The translations under genes were made by a program, and so were the position numbers. From Bacteroidales bacterium (GTDB lineage Bacteria; Bacteroidota; Bacteroidia; Bacteroidales; UBA932), in NCBI GenBank assembly GCA_024693285.1, contig JAILLE010000045.1:61758-125757 (forward strand): DNA of 64,000 bases. The letters run 5' to 3'. The notes under the pieces are model-generated. The model was given only the letters and a program-made list of their open reading frames with translations. It had not been told where the DNA came from and made no database searches. Below are positions 19,755-29,096 of the stretch, in pieces; the stretch's first letter is position 1, and each line of letters starts with the position of its first letter.

Positions 19755-20545
19755 GGCAGTATCTGGACTTGTTGAGAAGGATTATGGACGAAGGTGTGGT
19801 CAAGCATGACCGCACCGGAGTCGGCACGAAGTCTGTTTTCGGCCATCAGATGAGGTTTGACCTGTCGGAGGGTTTCCCTCTTCTGACCACCAAAAAGGTT
19901 CATCTAAAGTCAATTATCTATGAGCTCCTCTGGTTCATTTCCGGAGACACTAACATCAAATACCTGAAGGATCATGGTGTCTCGATATGGGATGAATGGG
20001 CTGATGAGAACGGTGATCTTGGGCCCGTTTACGGACACCAATGGCGTTCCTGGCCCGCTCCGGACGGCCGCTCAATAGACCAGTTGACCCAGGTTGTGGA
20101 GACTATCAAGAACAATCCCGATTCCCGTAGGATACTTGTCTCCGCATGGAATCCTGGAGAGGTCGACAAGATGGCACTTCCGCCTTGCCATTGCCTGTTC
20201 CAGTTTTATGTCGCTGACGGGAAACTGTCTTGCCAACTCTACCAGCGCAGCGCCGATACCTTCCTCGGCGTCCCGTTCAATATCGCTTCCTATGCCCTCC
20301 TGACCATGATGATCGCCCAAGTTTGCGGTCTGAAGCCTGGTGAGTTTATCCACACCACCGGAGACACCCATATCTATCTGAATCATTTCGACCAGGTCAA
20401 TGAGCAGCTCTCAAGAGAACCCCGGCCTCTTCCGAAAATGGTTCTTAATCCGGATGTGAAAAGCATTTATGATTTTGTCTACGAGGATTTTAGACTTGAA
20501 GGTTACGATCCATGGCCTGCCATAAAAGCCCCCGTGGCGGTCTAA
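19751..20545 (+). CDS. thyA: Thymidylate synthase
   Basis: A 264-residue ThyA of standard length. The catalytic Cys146 is in [13 protein letters not shown], the phosphate-binding arginines are in DSRR, and [15 protein letters not shown] and the C-terminal [12 protein letters not shown] are conserved. It makes dTMP from dUMP with methylene-tetrahydrofolate. folA follows 55 bases downstream and regenerates the folate cofactor. The gap between them contains a dispersed repeat. Confidence 0.98.
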   Translation: MRQYLDLLRRIMDEGVVKHDRTGVGTKSVFGHQMRFDLSEGFPLLTTKKVHLKSIIYELLWFISGDTNIKYLKDHGVSIWDEWADENGDLGPVYGHQWRSWPAPDGRSIDQLTQVVETIKNNPDSRRILVSAWNPGEVDKMALPPCHCLFQFYVADGKLSCQLYQRSADTFLGVPFNIASYALLTMMIAQVCGLKPGEFIHTTGDTHIYLNHFDQVNEQLSREPRPLPKMVLNPDVKSIYDFVYEDFRLEGYDPWPAIKAPVAV

Positions 20546-20547
20546 CC

Positions 20548-20573
20548 GTCATTCTGAGCGAAGCGAAGAATCT
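20548..20573 (+). repeat. Type-1 dispersed short repeat, copy A
   Basis: A 26-base unit starting GTCATTCTGAGC and ending AAGCGAAGAATCT, three bases after the thyA stop. Identical units occur at 21089-21114 and, inverted, at 49101-49126; a two-base variant lies inside purH. It resembles a short repeat seen in many bacterial genomes, from memory. Confidence 0.85.
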
Positions 20574-20600
20574 AGTGAAAACGAACAAAAAGAAAAGAAT

Positions 20601-21098
20601 ATGGAAAAGTGTATAATAGTAGCGATAGCGGATAATCGAGCCATCGGAAAAGCGAACGCCCTGCTTTGGCATATCGCGGAAGACATGAAATATTTCCGCC
20701 AGACAACGACAGGATGCCCCGTGATTATGGGTTGGATGACATTCCAATCCATTGGAGGTAAGCCGCTTCCGAAGCGAGACAATGTCGTCATATCCATTTT
20801 CCCTTGGCCCGACAAGCCTGAGGGGGTCAAAGAGGTGGGCAGCCTCGAGGAGGCTTACAGCGTGGTCGATGGAGATAAGGTCTTTGTCATGGGAGGTGGT
20901 GAGACCTATCGTCAGGCCCTTCCGACCGCTGACAAGCTTTATATCACCCATGTCCATACCACAATCGAAGACGCCGACACCTTTTTCCCCGTGATAGACC
21001 CCGCTATCTGGGAAGTCGAGTCCACAACCCCCGTCGCTGTCGATCCCGAGACCGGCTACGGCTACGAGTTCACGATTTACAAAAGAGTGTCATTCTGA
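20601..21098 (+). CDS. folA: Dihydrofolate reductase
   Basis: A 165-residue DHFR. It has the N-terminal IVAIADNRAIGKANALLWHIAEDMKYFR, with the family's active-site acidic position in AEDMKYFR, then PVIMGWMTFQSIGGKPLPKRDNVVIS and VMGGGETYRQAL. The common MGRKTFES motif reads MGWMTFQS, an unusual Trp at the Arg position. The last two residues and the TGA stop come from copy B of a dispersed repeat. It works with ThyA in folate recycling. Confidence 0.95.
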   Translation: MEKCIIVAIADNRAIGKANALLWHIAEDMKYFRQTTTGCPVIMGWMTFQSIGGKPLPKRDNVVISIFPWPDKPEGVKEVGSLEEAYSVVDGDKVFVMGGGETYRQALPTADKLYITHVHTTIEDADTFFPVIDPAIWEVESTTPVAVDPETGYGYEFTIYKRVSF

Positions 21099-21114
21099 GC
21101 GAAGCGAAGAATCT
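21089..21114 (+). repeat. Type-1 dispersed short repeat, copy B, overlapping the folA 3' end
   Basis: Identical over 26 bases to copy A. The TGA inside GTCATTCTGAGC (21096-21098) is the folA stop codon, so the repeat has replaced or capped the original C-terminus. Confidence 0.85.
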
Positions 21115-21131
21115 AATAACGAATAAGACAA

Positions 21132-22421
21132 ATGGCGACAAACAGAGACCATTTCGGCAGCAGAGCGGCTGTGATCATGGCGATGGCCGGTTCAGCGATC
21201 GGGCTGGGCAATATCTGGCGTTTCCCCTACATGGTCGGGGAATACGGCGGAGCGGCTTTCATCCTGGTCTATATCCTCTGCTCCTTCATCCTTTCTTTCC
21301 CGATATTCCTGTCTGAGGCTGTTATAGGGCGAGGTACTCACGCCAATGCGATCGGAGCCATGAAACAACTGGCTCCCCGTAGCGGATGGATGGCCCTTGG
21401 CTATTTGGGAGTCATAACCCCGATGGTCATCGTCTCCTATTACAGCATCGTCGGAGGATGGTCAATTGAGTATTTCTTCAAATCTTTCTCATTGAATTTC
21501 GGCGAGTTCCGTCCCACGGGATGGGTTCCACTCATATTCAATACGATTTTCCTCGCCTGTTCCGCCGGCATAGTCGCGTTCGGCGTCAAGGACGGTATAG
21601 AGAAGTTCAATAAGATATCCATCCCTCTCCTTTTCGTCCTTATTGTGCTGATAATGATCTATTCAGTGAATATGCCAGGGGCGGAAAAGGGTGTTGAATA
21701 TTTGGTCAAGCCGGATTTCTCCAAACTTACCGGAAGGACCTTCGCTTTTGCTCTCGGGCAGAGCTTTTATTCGATGTCCCTCGGAATGGGAATCGTGGTG
21801 ACATATTCCTCGTATGTCCATAAGGATGAGAACCTTGTGGCCTCTGGTGTAGGAACCGTTTTGGCGGCTTTGTTGTTCTCTATCCTGGCCGGATTCGCGA
21901 TTATGCCAGCCGTTTTCTCCGCTGGAATCGCCCCGAGCAGCGGCCCCGGTCTTGTCTACGAGACCCTCCCGCATGTTTTCTCCGGGATGGGAGCCACTTA
22001 TCCGATAATCGGTACCATTGTCGCCGTGCTATTCTTTTTCTCGGTGGTTGTCGCGGCCATGACTTCCAGCATTTCCCTCATCGAGGTGGGCGTGGCTTTC
22101 CTTGTTGAGGAGAAAGGAATCAAAAGGCGCACGGCATGCTTGCTGGTGTTCCTTTTGGCGTGGGTTCTCGGCATCGCCAGCGTGTTCTCCATGAACGCTT
22201 TCGGAAAAGTGGACGCGTTCTCTTCCAATTTCTTGCTGACAGCCGGTGTGCTTCTGGTTGTCCTGTTCGTCGGCTGGAAAATGAAAAAGGAGGCCGTCCG
22301 GGAGGAAATCACCAACCGTGGAACCGTCAACAATAAGATATTTGACGTGTTCTACTTCCTCGTCCGGTACGTGGCCCCGATTGTGGTCGTCATCATATTC
22401 ATCTCAAATTTCGTGTTATGA
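21132..22421 (+). CDS. Sodium-dependent transporter of the NSS/SNF family (first of a pair)
   Basis: A 429-residue membrane protein. The sodium- and substrate-site helix 1 reads FGSRAAVIMAMAGSAIGLGNIWRFPYMVGEYGGAAFI. Further family segments are YYSIVGGWSIEYFF, GVEYLVKPDFSKLTG and FALGQSFYSMSLGMGIVVTYSSY. This is the LeuT/neurotransmitter-sodium-symporter fold, with 11-12 helices. The substrate is probably an amino acid or amine but cannot be assigned. It overlaps the second copy by four bases. Confidence 0.93.
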   Translation: MATNRDHFGSRAAVIMAMAGSAIGLGNIWRFPYMVGEYGGAAFILVYILCSFILSFPIFLSEAVIGRGTHANAIGAMKQLAPRSGWMALGYLGVITPMVIVSYYSIVGGWSIEYFFKSFSLNFGEFRPTGWVPLIFNTIFLACSAGIVAFGVKDGIEKFNKISIPLLFVLIVLIMIYSVNMPGAEKGVEYLVKPDFSKLTGRTFAFALGQSFYSMSLGMGIVVTYSSYVHKDENLVASGVGTVLAALLFSILAGFAIMPAVFSAGIAPSSGPGLVYETLPHVFSGMGATYPIIGTIVAVLFFFSVVVAAMTSSISLIEVGVAFLVEEKGIKRRTACLLVFLLAWVLGIASVFSMNAFGKVDAFSSNFLLTAGVLLVVLFVGWKMKKEAVREEITNRGTVNNKIFDVFYFLVRYVAPIVVVIIFISNFVL

Positions 22422-23779
22422 CACAAAGGGAGCATTTCGGAAGCCGCGCCGCGGTTATAATGGCCATGGCCGGATCAGCCATAGGCCTTGGCAACATCTG
22501 GAGGTTCCCCTTTATTGTCGGGGAATATGGTGGAGCCGCTTTCATCCTGGTATATATTATCTGCTGTTTCCTGCTGTCGTTGCCGATCATGCTTTCCGAG
22601 ACGATTATCGGCCGCAGGACGCATCAGGGAACATTCGGGGCAATGAATGCCCTTGCTCCAGGAACCGCCTGGAAATGGCTGGGACTGTTGACGGTGCTCT
22701 CCCCGTTGATTATCCTATCTTACTACAGTGTTGTGGGAGGCTGGTCTTTCGCGTTTTTATGCAAGGCTCTCGCACTCCAGTTCCAACCAGATAACGCCGA
22801 ATCTGTCACCGCCATGTTCGGAACCTTCTCATCCTCAACATGGTGGCCACTCGTGTGCATGATGGTCTTCCTCTTTTTGACCGCTTTGATAGTGTACTTC
22901 GGGGTCAATAAAGGGATCGAGAGATTCAGCAAGGTCTCTATTCCGGTACTGTTCGTCCTGATAGTGATCATAGCTATTTATTCCATGACACTTCCGGGAG
23001 CCGGGGAGGGGGTCAGGTATCTAGTCAAGCCGGACTTCTCCAAGCTTACTCCCGACGCTTATGCCGCCGCTCTCGGACAAAGCTTTTTCTCTTTGTCCCT
23101 CGGAGTGGGAACGATGCTCACCTATGCGTCCTATGTGAGAAAGGATGAGAATATTCTCGTGTCGGGCACGGGCACGGCATTCTTTGACTTGTTGTTCGCC
23201 ATCCTTGCCGGTTTCGCTGTGATGCCGGCCGTATTCGCCGCCGGGATCACACCAAGTTCCGGTCCCGGACTGGTGTTCGAGACCCTTCCTTTCATCTTCG
23301 CGAAGATGGGTGCCGGCGGCCAGATTATCAGCGCGGCGGTCTCCATCCTGTTCTTCCTGACCATCCTGGTAGCGGCCCTGTCTTCTTCTATCTCAATGAT
23401 GGAAGTAGGTGTGGCTTACTTGGTTGAGGAGAAGAAACAGTCCCGCCATAACGCCACGATCATCCTCTTCCTCATCACCTTGGTCGTCGGAATCCTTTGC
23501 TCGTTGTCCTTCGGAGTATTATCAGATGTGAAACTGTTGGGCAACACGATATTCAATTTCTGCGACCGCCTGGCCTCCAACTTCCTGATGACTATCGGAG
23601 CCCTACTTTTCAGCGTTTTTGTCGGCTGGAAAATGGACAAGGCGGCGGTCAAGGACGAGCTTACCAATGGAGGAAAGATCAAGAGTTCCGGCAAACTTTT
23701 CCCGATTGTTTATTTTCTCATAAAATACGTGGCCCCGGTTACAATAGCGGCCATATTCATCATCGGTCTTTTGGGATAA
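22418..23779 (+). CDS. Sodium-dependent transporter of the NSS/SNF family (second of a pair)
   Basis: A 453-residue paralogue of the preceding gene with the same helix 1 (AVIMAMAGSAIGLGNIWRFP), GGWSFAFL, GVRYLVKPDFSKLTP and ALGQSFFSLSLGVGTMLTY. The two diverge in extracellular loops and in the region after EEKK, which suggests different substrates or a heteromeric pair after duplication. It ends one base before the ATG of the beta-helix glycosidase gene, so the glycosidase and esterase downstream are probably co-transcribed. Confidence 0.93.
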   Translation: MTQREHFGSRAAVIMAMAGSAIGLGNIWRFPFIVGEYGGAAFILVYIICCFLLSLPIMLSETIIGRRTHQGTFGAMNALAPGTAWKWLGLLTVLSPLIILSYYSVVGGWSFAFLCKALALQFQPDNAESVTAMFGTFSSSTWWPLVCMMVFLFLTALIVYFGVNKGIERFSKVSIPVLFVLIVIIAIYSMTLPGAGEGVRYLVKPDFSKLTPDAYAAALGQSFFSLSLGVGTMLTYASYVRKDENILVSGTGTAFFDLLFAILAGFAVMPAVFAAGITPSSGPGLVFETLPFIFAKMGAGGQIISAAVSILFFLTILVAALSSSISMMEVGVAYLVEEKKQSRHNATIILFLITLVVGILCSLSFGVLSDVKLLGNTIFNFCDRLASNFLMTIGALLFSVFVGWKMDKAAVKDELTNGGKIKSSGKLFPIVYFLIKYVAPVTIAAIFIIGLLG

Positions 23780-23780
23780 T

Positions 23781-25505
23781 ATGAAGAGTTTCAATCGTTT
23801 GCTTTTGGCTATTCTGGCCGTATGCGCCGTTTTCGGGTGCTCCAAAGAAGGCCAGACCATCTACTTGAAAGATTATATGGACAGAGCGTCAGCGGAAGAC
23901 GCGATGCCTGCCATCAGGGCGGCTCTTGACGACTGCGTCCGTTTGAAAGCGGCCAAACTGGTGTTGCCCGGAGGCGTTGTCCGGGTAAAGCCGGCCAAGG
24001 CTTACGAGGAATATCAGTACATAAGCAACAACGACCCTTCGATGAAACGGATCGCTTTCCAGATGAAGGGCCTGAAGGACTTCACTATCGAAGGCAATGG
24101 AACGGAACTGCTTTTCTCCGGCCACATATCCCCATTCAACCTTGAGGGTTGTTCGAATATATCCATAAAAGATCTGACGATTGATTTCACGAGGGCGTTT
24201 GTGTCGGAGGGCGTGGTCACTGCTGTCGGAAAAGGATTCTTCGAGCTTCAATTCCCTGATTATTATGAGACCACATTCAGGGAAGGTAACCTTGTGTTCT
24301 TGGATGCAGACAAAGACACCTATCCGTATTCAAGTCTCCTGGAGTTTGACAAAAATAAGAAAGAAGTAGCCTACCATGTCCACGACTATTGGATCTGGAC
24401 AGAATCCTCCCAAGCGACGCAGGTTGGGCCGAACAGGTTCAGGTTCTACCGTTCTGACTATGGCGACGCGACCGTCGGCAATGTGATGGCTCTTGGAGCA
24501 TCAACCAGGAACAACCCGGCGTTCACCCTTCTTGATTGCGACGGGTTCAACCTGACGGACGTCAAGCTTTACAATTGTTGTGGCATGGGTGTTATCGCCC
24601 AGAGTTCCAGGGATATAGAGCTTCTGAGGATGGATGTGGAACCCACACCCGGATCGGATCGTGTCATCAGCATCTCGGCGGATGCCACCCATTTTGTCAA
24701 TTGCAAGGGATATATCCGGATGATAGACTGCGTGTTCAAAGGCCAGAAAGACGATGCCACTAACGTTCATGGCTGGTACATGGCGGTTGAGAAAATCCAG
24801 TCGCCCGACAAACTGCTCCTTAGCTGGAAGAACAGCGGCCAGTACGGGGTTCGTTTCATAAAGCCAGGTATGACTCTGGAGCTTGTGGACAGCCAGACCA
24901 TGGAGACCTATTCCCGCAAGAGTGTCAAATCCGTTGATTATCTTAATTGTGAATATGCGGAAGTGACTTTTTCTGAACAACTTCCGGAGATTGTGAAGGA
25001 GGGCGACGTAATCGCCGAAGATGACGCTTACCCCGATGTTTTGATAAGTGGCTGCTACATCGGCAACAACAGGGCAAGAGGACTGCTTATCGGCTCAAGA
25101 GGCAAGGTTGTGATCGAGAAGAATACCTTCCATTCTCCTGGCACGGCGATCCTGTTCGAGGGTGACGGACGCTATTGGTACGAGCAGTCTGGAGTCCGTG
25201 ATGTCGTGATCCGGGACAATGTTTTCGACAACTGCATGTACGGTTCCGCCACATGGGGCAGCGCCGTCATCGCCGTGGGAAGCGGAATCCCGGACAGGGA
25301 GCATTCCCGTTACCACAAGAATATACTTGTGGAAAACAACATCTTCCGTGGCTTTGACAACAGGATAGTCAATCTGTACTGCGTTGACGGGTTCACTTTC
25401 AGGGGCAACAAGATTGAGTTCACAGATGCCGACTATCCCGCTAACGCCTCGCCTGAAGACCGTTTCATATTCAAGAATTGCGACAACATCAAAGTTGAGG
25501 ACTAA
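23781..25505 (+). CDS. Probable GH110 alpha-1,3-galactosidase, right-handed beta-helix lipoprotein
   Basis: A 574-residue protein with a lipobox at AVFGC (Cys20), followed by parallel beta-helix repeats (FTIEGNGTELLFSGH, NISIKDLTIDF, VVIRDNVFDN, ILVENNIFRGF). The segment GQKDDATNVHG, with Asp324-Asp325, resembles the catalytic Asp pair region of GH110, the family that removes alpha-1,3-galactose from blood-group B type glycans. The family call is from memory of the motif and fold. galK, galM and a sialate esterase nearby fit. A generic beta-helix polysaccharidase is the alternative. Confidence 0.7.
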   Translation: MKSFNRLLLAILAVCAVFGCSKEGQTIYLKDYMDRASAEDAMPAIRAALDDCVRLKAAKLVLPGGVVRVKPAKAYEEYQYISNNDPSMKRIAFQMKGLKDFTIEGNGTELLFSGHISPFNLEGCSNISIKDLTIDFTRAFVSEGVVTAVGKGFFELQFPDYYETTFREGNLVFLDADKDTYPYSSLLEFDKNKKEVAYHVHDYWIWTESSQATQVGPNRFRFYRSDYGDATVGNVMALGASTRNNPAFTLLDCDGFNLTDVKLYNCCGMGVIAQSSRDIELLRMDVEPTPGSDRVISISADATHFVNCKGYIRMIDCVFKGQKDDATNVHGWYMAVEKIQSPDKLLLSWKNSGQYGVRFIKPGMTLELVDSQTMETYSRKSVKSVDYLNCEYAEVTFSEQLPEIVKEGDVIAEDDAYPDVLISGCYIGNNRARGLLIGSRGKVVIEKNTFHSPGTAILFEGDGRYWYEQSGVRDVVIRDNVFDNCMYGSATWGSAVIAVGSGIPDREHSRYHKNILVENNIFRGFDNRIVNLYCVDGFTFRGNKIEFTDADYPANASPEDRFIFKNCDNIKVED

Positions 25506-26980
25506 TGAGAAAGGTTCTTTTATTAATAGCGGCTTTGCTGGCAGCGGCAGCGGTCTCAAATGCCGAGGTCAGGCTGCCATCCGTCCTTGGGGACAACATG
25601 GTCCTGCAGAGAAACTCCGAAGTCAACCTATGGGGTTGGTCAACGCCTCGTAAGAAGGTCAAAATCAAGACTTCATGGAACCATAAGAAGTATAGGGTAC
25701 GTTCTGACGAGGAAGGCAAATGGCTTGTGAAGGTGGCCACAACCGATGCCGGAGGGCCTTATTCAATTACATTCTCTGACGGCAAGAAGACCCGGCTTGA
25801 GAACATCCTCCTTGGAGAGGTTTGGATATGCTCCGGCCAGTCCAATATGGAGATGCCCGTCCAGGGCTTCCTGGGGCAGCCTTGCCTGCATGCCGCCGAG
25901 ACGATGCGTGAGGCCAGGATGTATCCTGATATTCGCCTTTTCACCGTAGCGAGGGACTCGACAGATGTTCCCAAGGACGATTGTGTCGGCGAATGGTTTT
26001 GCTCTGATCCCAAGACGGTTGGGGCATTTAGCGCCGTGGGTTATTATTTCGGCCGTTGTCTTAATCAGTATCTTGGAGTGCCTATTGGCTTGATAACCAC
26101 CAACTGGGGCGGCACCAATATAGAAGCGTGGATGTCTCCCGAGTCCAACAAGAAACTGGGCGTGGATGAGGAATATACCGCCAAGAATTGGGATGAGTAC
26201 TATTTCCCTGGTTCCGTGCTTTACAACGGTATGGTTGTCCCGATCGAGAACTTTACCGCAAAAGGTTTCATCTGGTACCAGGGAGAGTCCAACAGGGGCA
26301 ATTATAAGGAATATGCCGACATGCAGGCTGAGATGATCCGCCAGTGGCGGGAGGCTTGGGGAGATGAGAAGATGCCGTTCTACATTACCCAGATAGCCCC
26401 TTACCGCTACAGCGGTCCCGAGAAGCGCCGTTCTGCCCTCCTGGTGGAGAACCAGATAAAGGCTACGGAGATGGTCCCTTATTGCGCCATGGCCAGCACA
26501 ACGGATGTCGGAACATATTCCTTGATCCACGAGCCGGACAAGCTTTCTGTCGGTGAGCGACTGGCTTGGCTGGCGTTGTCTAGGGACTACGGGATTGAAG
26601 GTGTCCCGGCTGACGCTCCGACGTATAAGTCGATGGAAATAATTGATGGCAAGGCGGTTATATCTTTCAATAATCTCTGTGAGCCGAATGACCAGTCCGA
26701 TCCCAGAAGTTTCAATTGGCTTGACGATCAAGGGCAGGTGGTCCGTTCCGTCAAGGGGTTTGAGATCGCCGGAGCTGACAAGAAGTTCCGGCCGGCGAAG
26801 GCCCGTCTGCTCTGGTCGGATAATCAGGTCGAGGTATGGTCAGACGAGGTAAAGACTCCTGTGGCCGTTCGTTATTGTTTCAACAACTATTCAGAGACCA
26901 ATCTGAAGACGACTCTCGGCCAGCCGGTCGTGCCGTTCCGCACTGATAATTGGGTTATTCCGGAGGAAGAGATTGACTAA
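25505..26980 (+). CDS. Sialate O-acetylesterase family protein
   Basis: A 491-residue protein with a signal peptide (ending AVSNAEV) and an N-terminal beta domain (LPSVLGDNMVLQRNSEVNLWGW). The SGNH-hydrolase block EVWICSGQSNMEMPVQ carries the nucleophile Ser, and NWGGTNIEAWMSPES and FIWYQGESNRGNY follow. It removes O-acetyl groups from sialic acid or other acetylated sugars in the periplasm. It shares one base with the preceding gene (TAATG), so the two form a glycan-trimming pair. Confidence 0.93.
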   Translation: MRKVLLLIAALLAAAAVSNAEVRLPSVLGDNMVLQRNSEVNLWGWSTPRKKVKIKTSWNHKKYRVRSDEEGKWLVKVATTDAGGPYSITFSDGKKTRLENILLGEVWICSGQSNMEMPVQGFLGQPCLHAAETMREARMYPDIRLFTVARDSTDVPKDDCVGEWFCSDPKTVGAFSAVGYYFGRCLNQYLGVPIGLITTNWGGTNIEAWMSPESNKKLGVDEEYTAKNWDEYYFPGSVLYNGMVVPIENFTAKGFIWYQGESNRGNYKEYADMQAEMIRQWREAWGDEKMPFYITQIAPYRYSGPEKRRSALLVENQIKATEMVPYCAMASTTDVGTYSLIHEPDKLSVGERLAWLALSRDYGIEGVPADAPTYKSMEIIDGKAVISFNNLCEPNDQSDPRSFNWLDDQGQVVRSVKGFEIAGADKKFRPAKARLLWSDNQVEVWSDEVKTPVAVRYCFNNYSETNLKTTLGQPVVPFRTDNWVIPEEEID

Positions 26981-27033
26981 TCTTTCGTTTTTTCACTGGT
27001 TTTCACTATCTTGTCACAAATAATCGCTAAAAC

Positions 27034-27219
27034 ATGAAATCTATTATCTACCTCATTGGTCTGGTGCTTGCCGTATTGGCTGTCATCGACATTTGCAAGA
27101 AGCCTATTTCGGTCGTTGGAAAGGTTATCTGCTCCGTTATCGTTCTGCTCACCAGCTGGATCGGCCTTATTGTCTACTATCTCTGGGCAAAAGACCACAT
27201 CACCGAGTGGTTCAAATAA
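27034..27219 (+). CDS. Small membrane protein, PLDc_N-like
   Basis: A 61-residue protein with two transmembrane helices (IIYLIGLVLAVLAVIDI and VICSVIVLLTSWIGLIVYYLW) separated by a short basic turn. The pattern, with WIGLIVYYLWAKDH, resembles the phospholipase D nuclease N-terminal (PLDc_N) membrane domain, which often occurs alone in Bacteroidetes. No catalytic domain follows. A strong terminator lies about 25 bases downstream. Confidence 0.75.
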   Translation: MKSIIYLIGLVLAVLAVIDICKKPISVVGKVICSVIVLLTSWIGLIVYYLWAKDHITEWFK

Positions 27220-27242
27220 TCATCGGCCTGACCGTACAACTG

Positions 27243-27280
27243 GCGCGGGACTTCTTCACGAAGATCCCGCGCTCTTGTTT
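27243..27280 (+). terminator. Rho-independent terminator
   Basis: GCGCGGGA (27243-27250) pairs with TCCCGCGC, with an inner CTTC/GAAG stem and loop TTCAC, followed by TCTTGTTTT. It closes the transcript of the small membrane protein and possibly of the long upstream run. Confidence 0.9.
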
Positions 27281-27326
27281 TGAAAAACAATCATTATATT
27301 TGCTCATCAAACTTTTTATAAATAAA

Positions 27327-29096
27327 GTGAAACCGGTTCGGATTATTGGTCTTTCCGCCTTCGCTGTTGTAATCATCACACTTCTCGGATCCTGCGGTTC
27401 TAGAACAGAGGAGAAGCGCCTTTCGGACATCGAGTCGTACATCGACTCCCGCCCGGACAGCGCCCTGGCCGCTATCAGGGCTATCGACACGACCGCCCTT
27501 CGTGGCCGTGCGGTCAAGGCCAAATATTCCCTGCTTCACGCTATAGCCCTGGACAAGAACTACATAGACACCGCCGACACCAGGATTGTCCAGCCCGCCG
27601 TTGACTGGTACTCCCGCCACGGCAGCCCAGAAGAGAAACTGAAGGCGTGGATGTATCTGGGAACGGAGTAGTTTAATGGCAGTTTATTCAACAATGCTAT
27701 TGTTTCTTATTCCCTTGCGGTGGAGAGCGCTCCTTTGATTGGCGACCAAAACCTCCTTGGCATCCTTTATTCGCGAATGGCCGAAACTTATACCAGAACA
27801 CAAGAGTATAGTATAGCGGAGCAATTCATTGAGAAGTCTATAGCTTGTTTTCGCAAGTGTGGAAGGAAAGATCAAGAGAATAAAGAAAGAATAATCCTGG
27901 CCAAGAACTTAGTCAGGCTTAAAGAATGGGTTTCCGCGGATTCACTATTCAAAGAACTCATTAGGGATACATCATTCACAACTCTCCAGAAAGGAAATAT
28001 CGAGAGTTCATATGCTATCGCGATTTTGTCATCCCCGCTATTGGATGACACTCTCGCTTACCCGCATTTTACAAAAGCCCTATCACTTAATGGGAGATTA
28101 AATGACTTTGACCAGTATTGCGCATATGCTTACGTTTTATCTATCGTCGGGCAAAGATACGGTTCGGAAACCATTCTGAAACAATGCCTTAGCTCCCCGG
28201 TATTCAACCAATACTCCTATGATTATTGGTTACATAGGATTCAGTGTGGCGAAGGAGACTATAAAGAAGCCTATTTCTCTCTGTATCGGGCAAAGCACGT
28301 CCTGGATTCAATCTCTATGATTAATTTGTCCCGTTCCGCCGCAAACGCACAAAGGGTTTACCTGGAGAATAGAACTATTGAAAACAAGCTGCGAATCCAA
28401 AAACAGCGTTATGTGATTTATTCTCTTATTGTTTTCGCTTTGTTTTTCATTTTAATTGTCTCGATCATAATTATTCAGGAGAGGAGACGCCATATTGAAG
28501 AACAGGGCAGAATGTCAATAGTGATCGATTCATTGAAACAGCAGCTTGCGGAGACTAACGAGGAGAAGACCATCAATAACAAAAAGAGGACAAAAGCAAG
28601 ATTCACATATCTGTCGGATCTGTTTGAGAAACTATATCGATTATCGGCTGATGGCAAAGAGCCCTCCAAGGAAAAACTGTATCAGATCATTAGTGAACGT
28701 ATCAATATAGCTGAAAAGGATGGTGACGCCAGAAAGAGATTCGAGAGAGATCTGGATGAAGAGACCAATGGAGCTTTCGGAAGATTCAAACAAGATTTCT
28801 ATAACTTGCCTGATCAAGAGATCAGGCTTGCGAGCTATGTGTTTGCTGGCTTTGACAATACCTTGATAATGCTGCTTATGAGAGTGAACACTCTTCGGAA
28901 AAAAGGCAGCGAAGAATCTACAAATCAAAAGCACGTAACCCCTGCTTCCAGCGGCCTACATCGCATATTCGTATGCGGACCTATGCCTCAAAATAAGCAC
29001 CTCCGCATAGTAATCACCCTTCCAGATATCTGCAAGGTATATTGCTCTGCCCTTGATTTGTATTTTTTTAAAAATCGACTGTCTTTCGGGAGCTGA
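27327..29096 (+). pseudogene. TPR/coiled-coil LuxR-like regulator, interrupted by an in-frame TAG and with an aberrant C-terminus
   Basis: From a GTG at 27327 the frame encodes a lipobox (LLGSC) and a Bacteroidetes TPR-regulator opening (SYIDSRPDSALAAIRAIDTTAL, HAIALDKNYIDTADTRIVQPAVDWY). A TAG at 27669-27671 follows AWMYLGTE. The same frame continues FNGSLFNNAIVSYSLAVESAP, TPR repeats, a transmembrane helix (YVIYSLIVFALFFILIVSIIIIQ) and a coiled coil. It then reaches the FYNLPDQEIRLASYVFAGF region that precedes the LuxR-like helix-turn-helix. After LLMRVNTLR the sequence no longer resembles the family, and a partial dispersed-repeat tail (GCGAAGAATCT) occurs at about 28908-28918. Probably inactive unless the stop is read through. 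Confidence 0.75.

Noticed and set aside
25763..26731. 322-residue open frame antisense to the sialate O-acetylesterase
   Set aside because: Shadow of a well-supported esterase gene.
26983..27014. Possible promoter before the small membrane protein (TATCTTGT)
   Set aside because: The -7 match lacks the final TG of TTTG and no -33 element is convincing.
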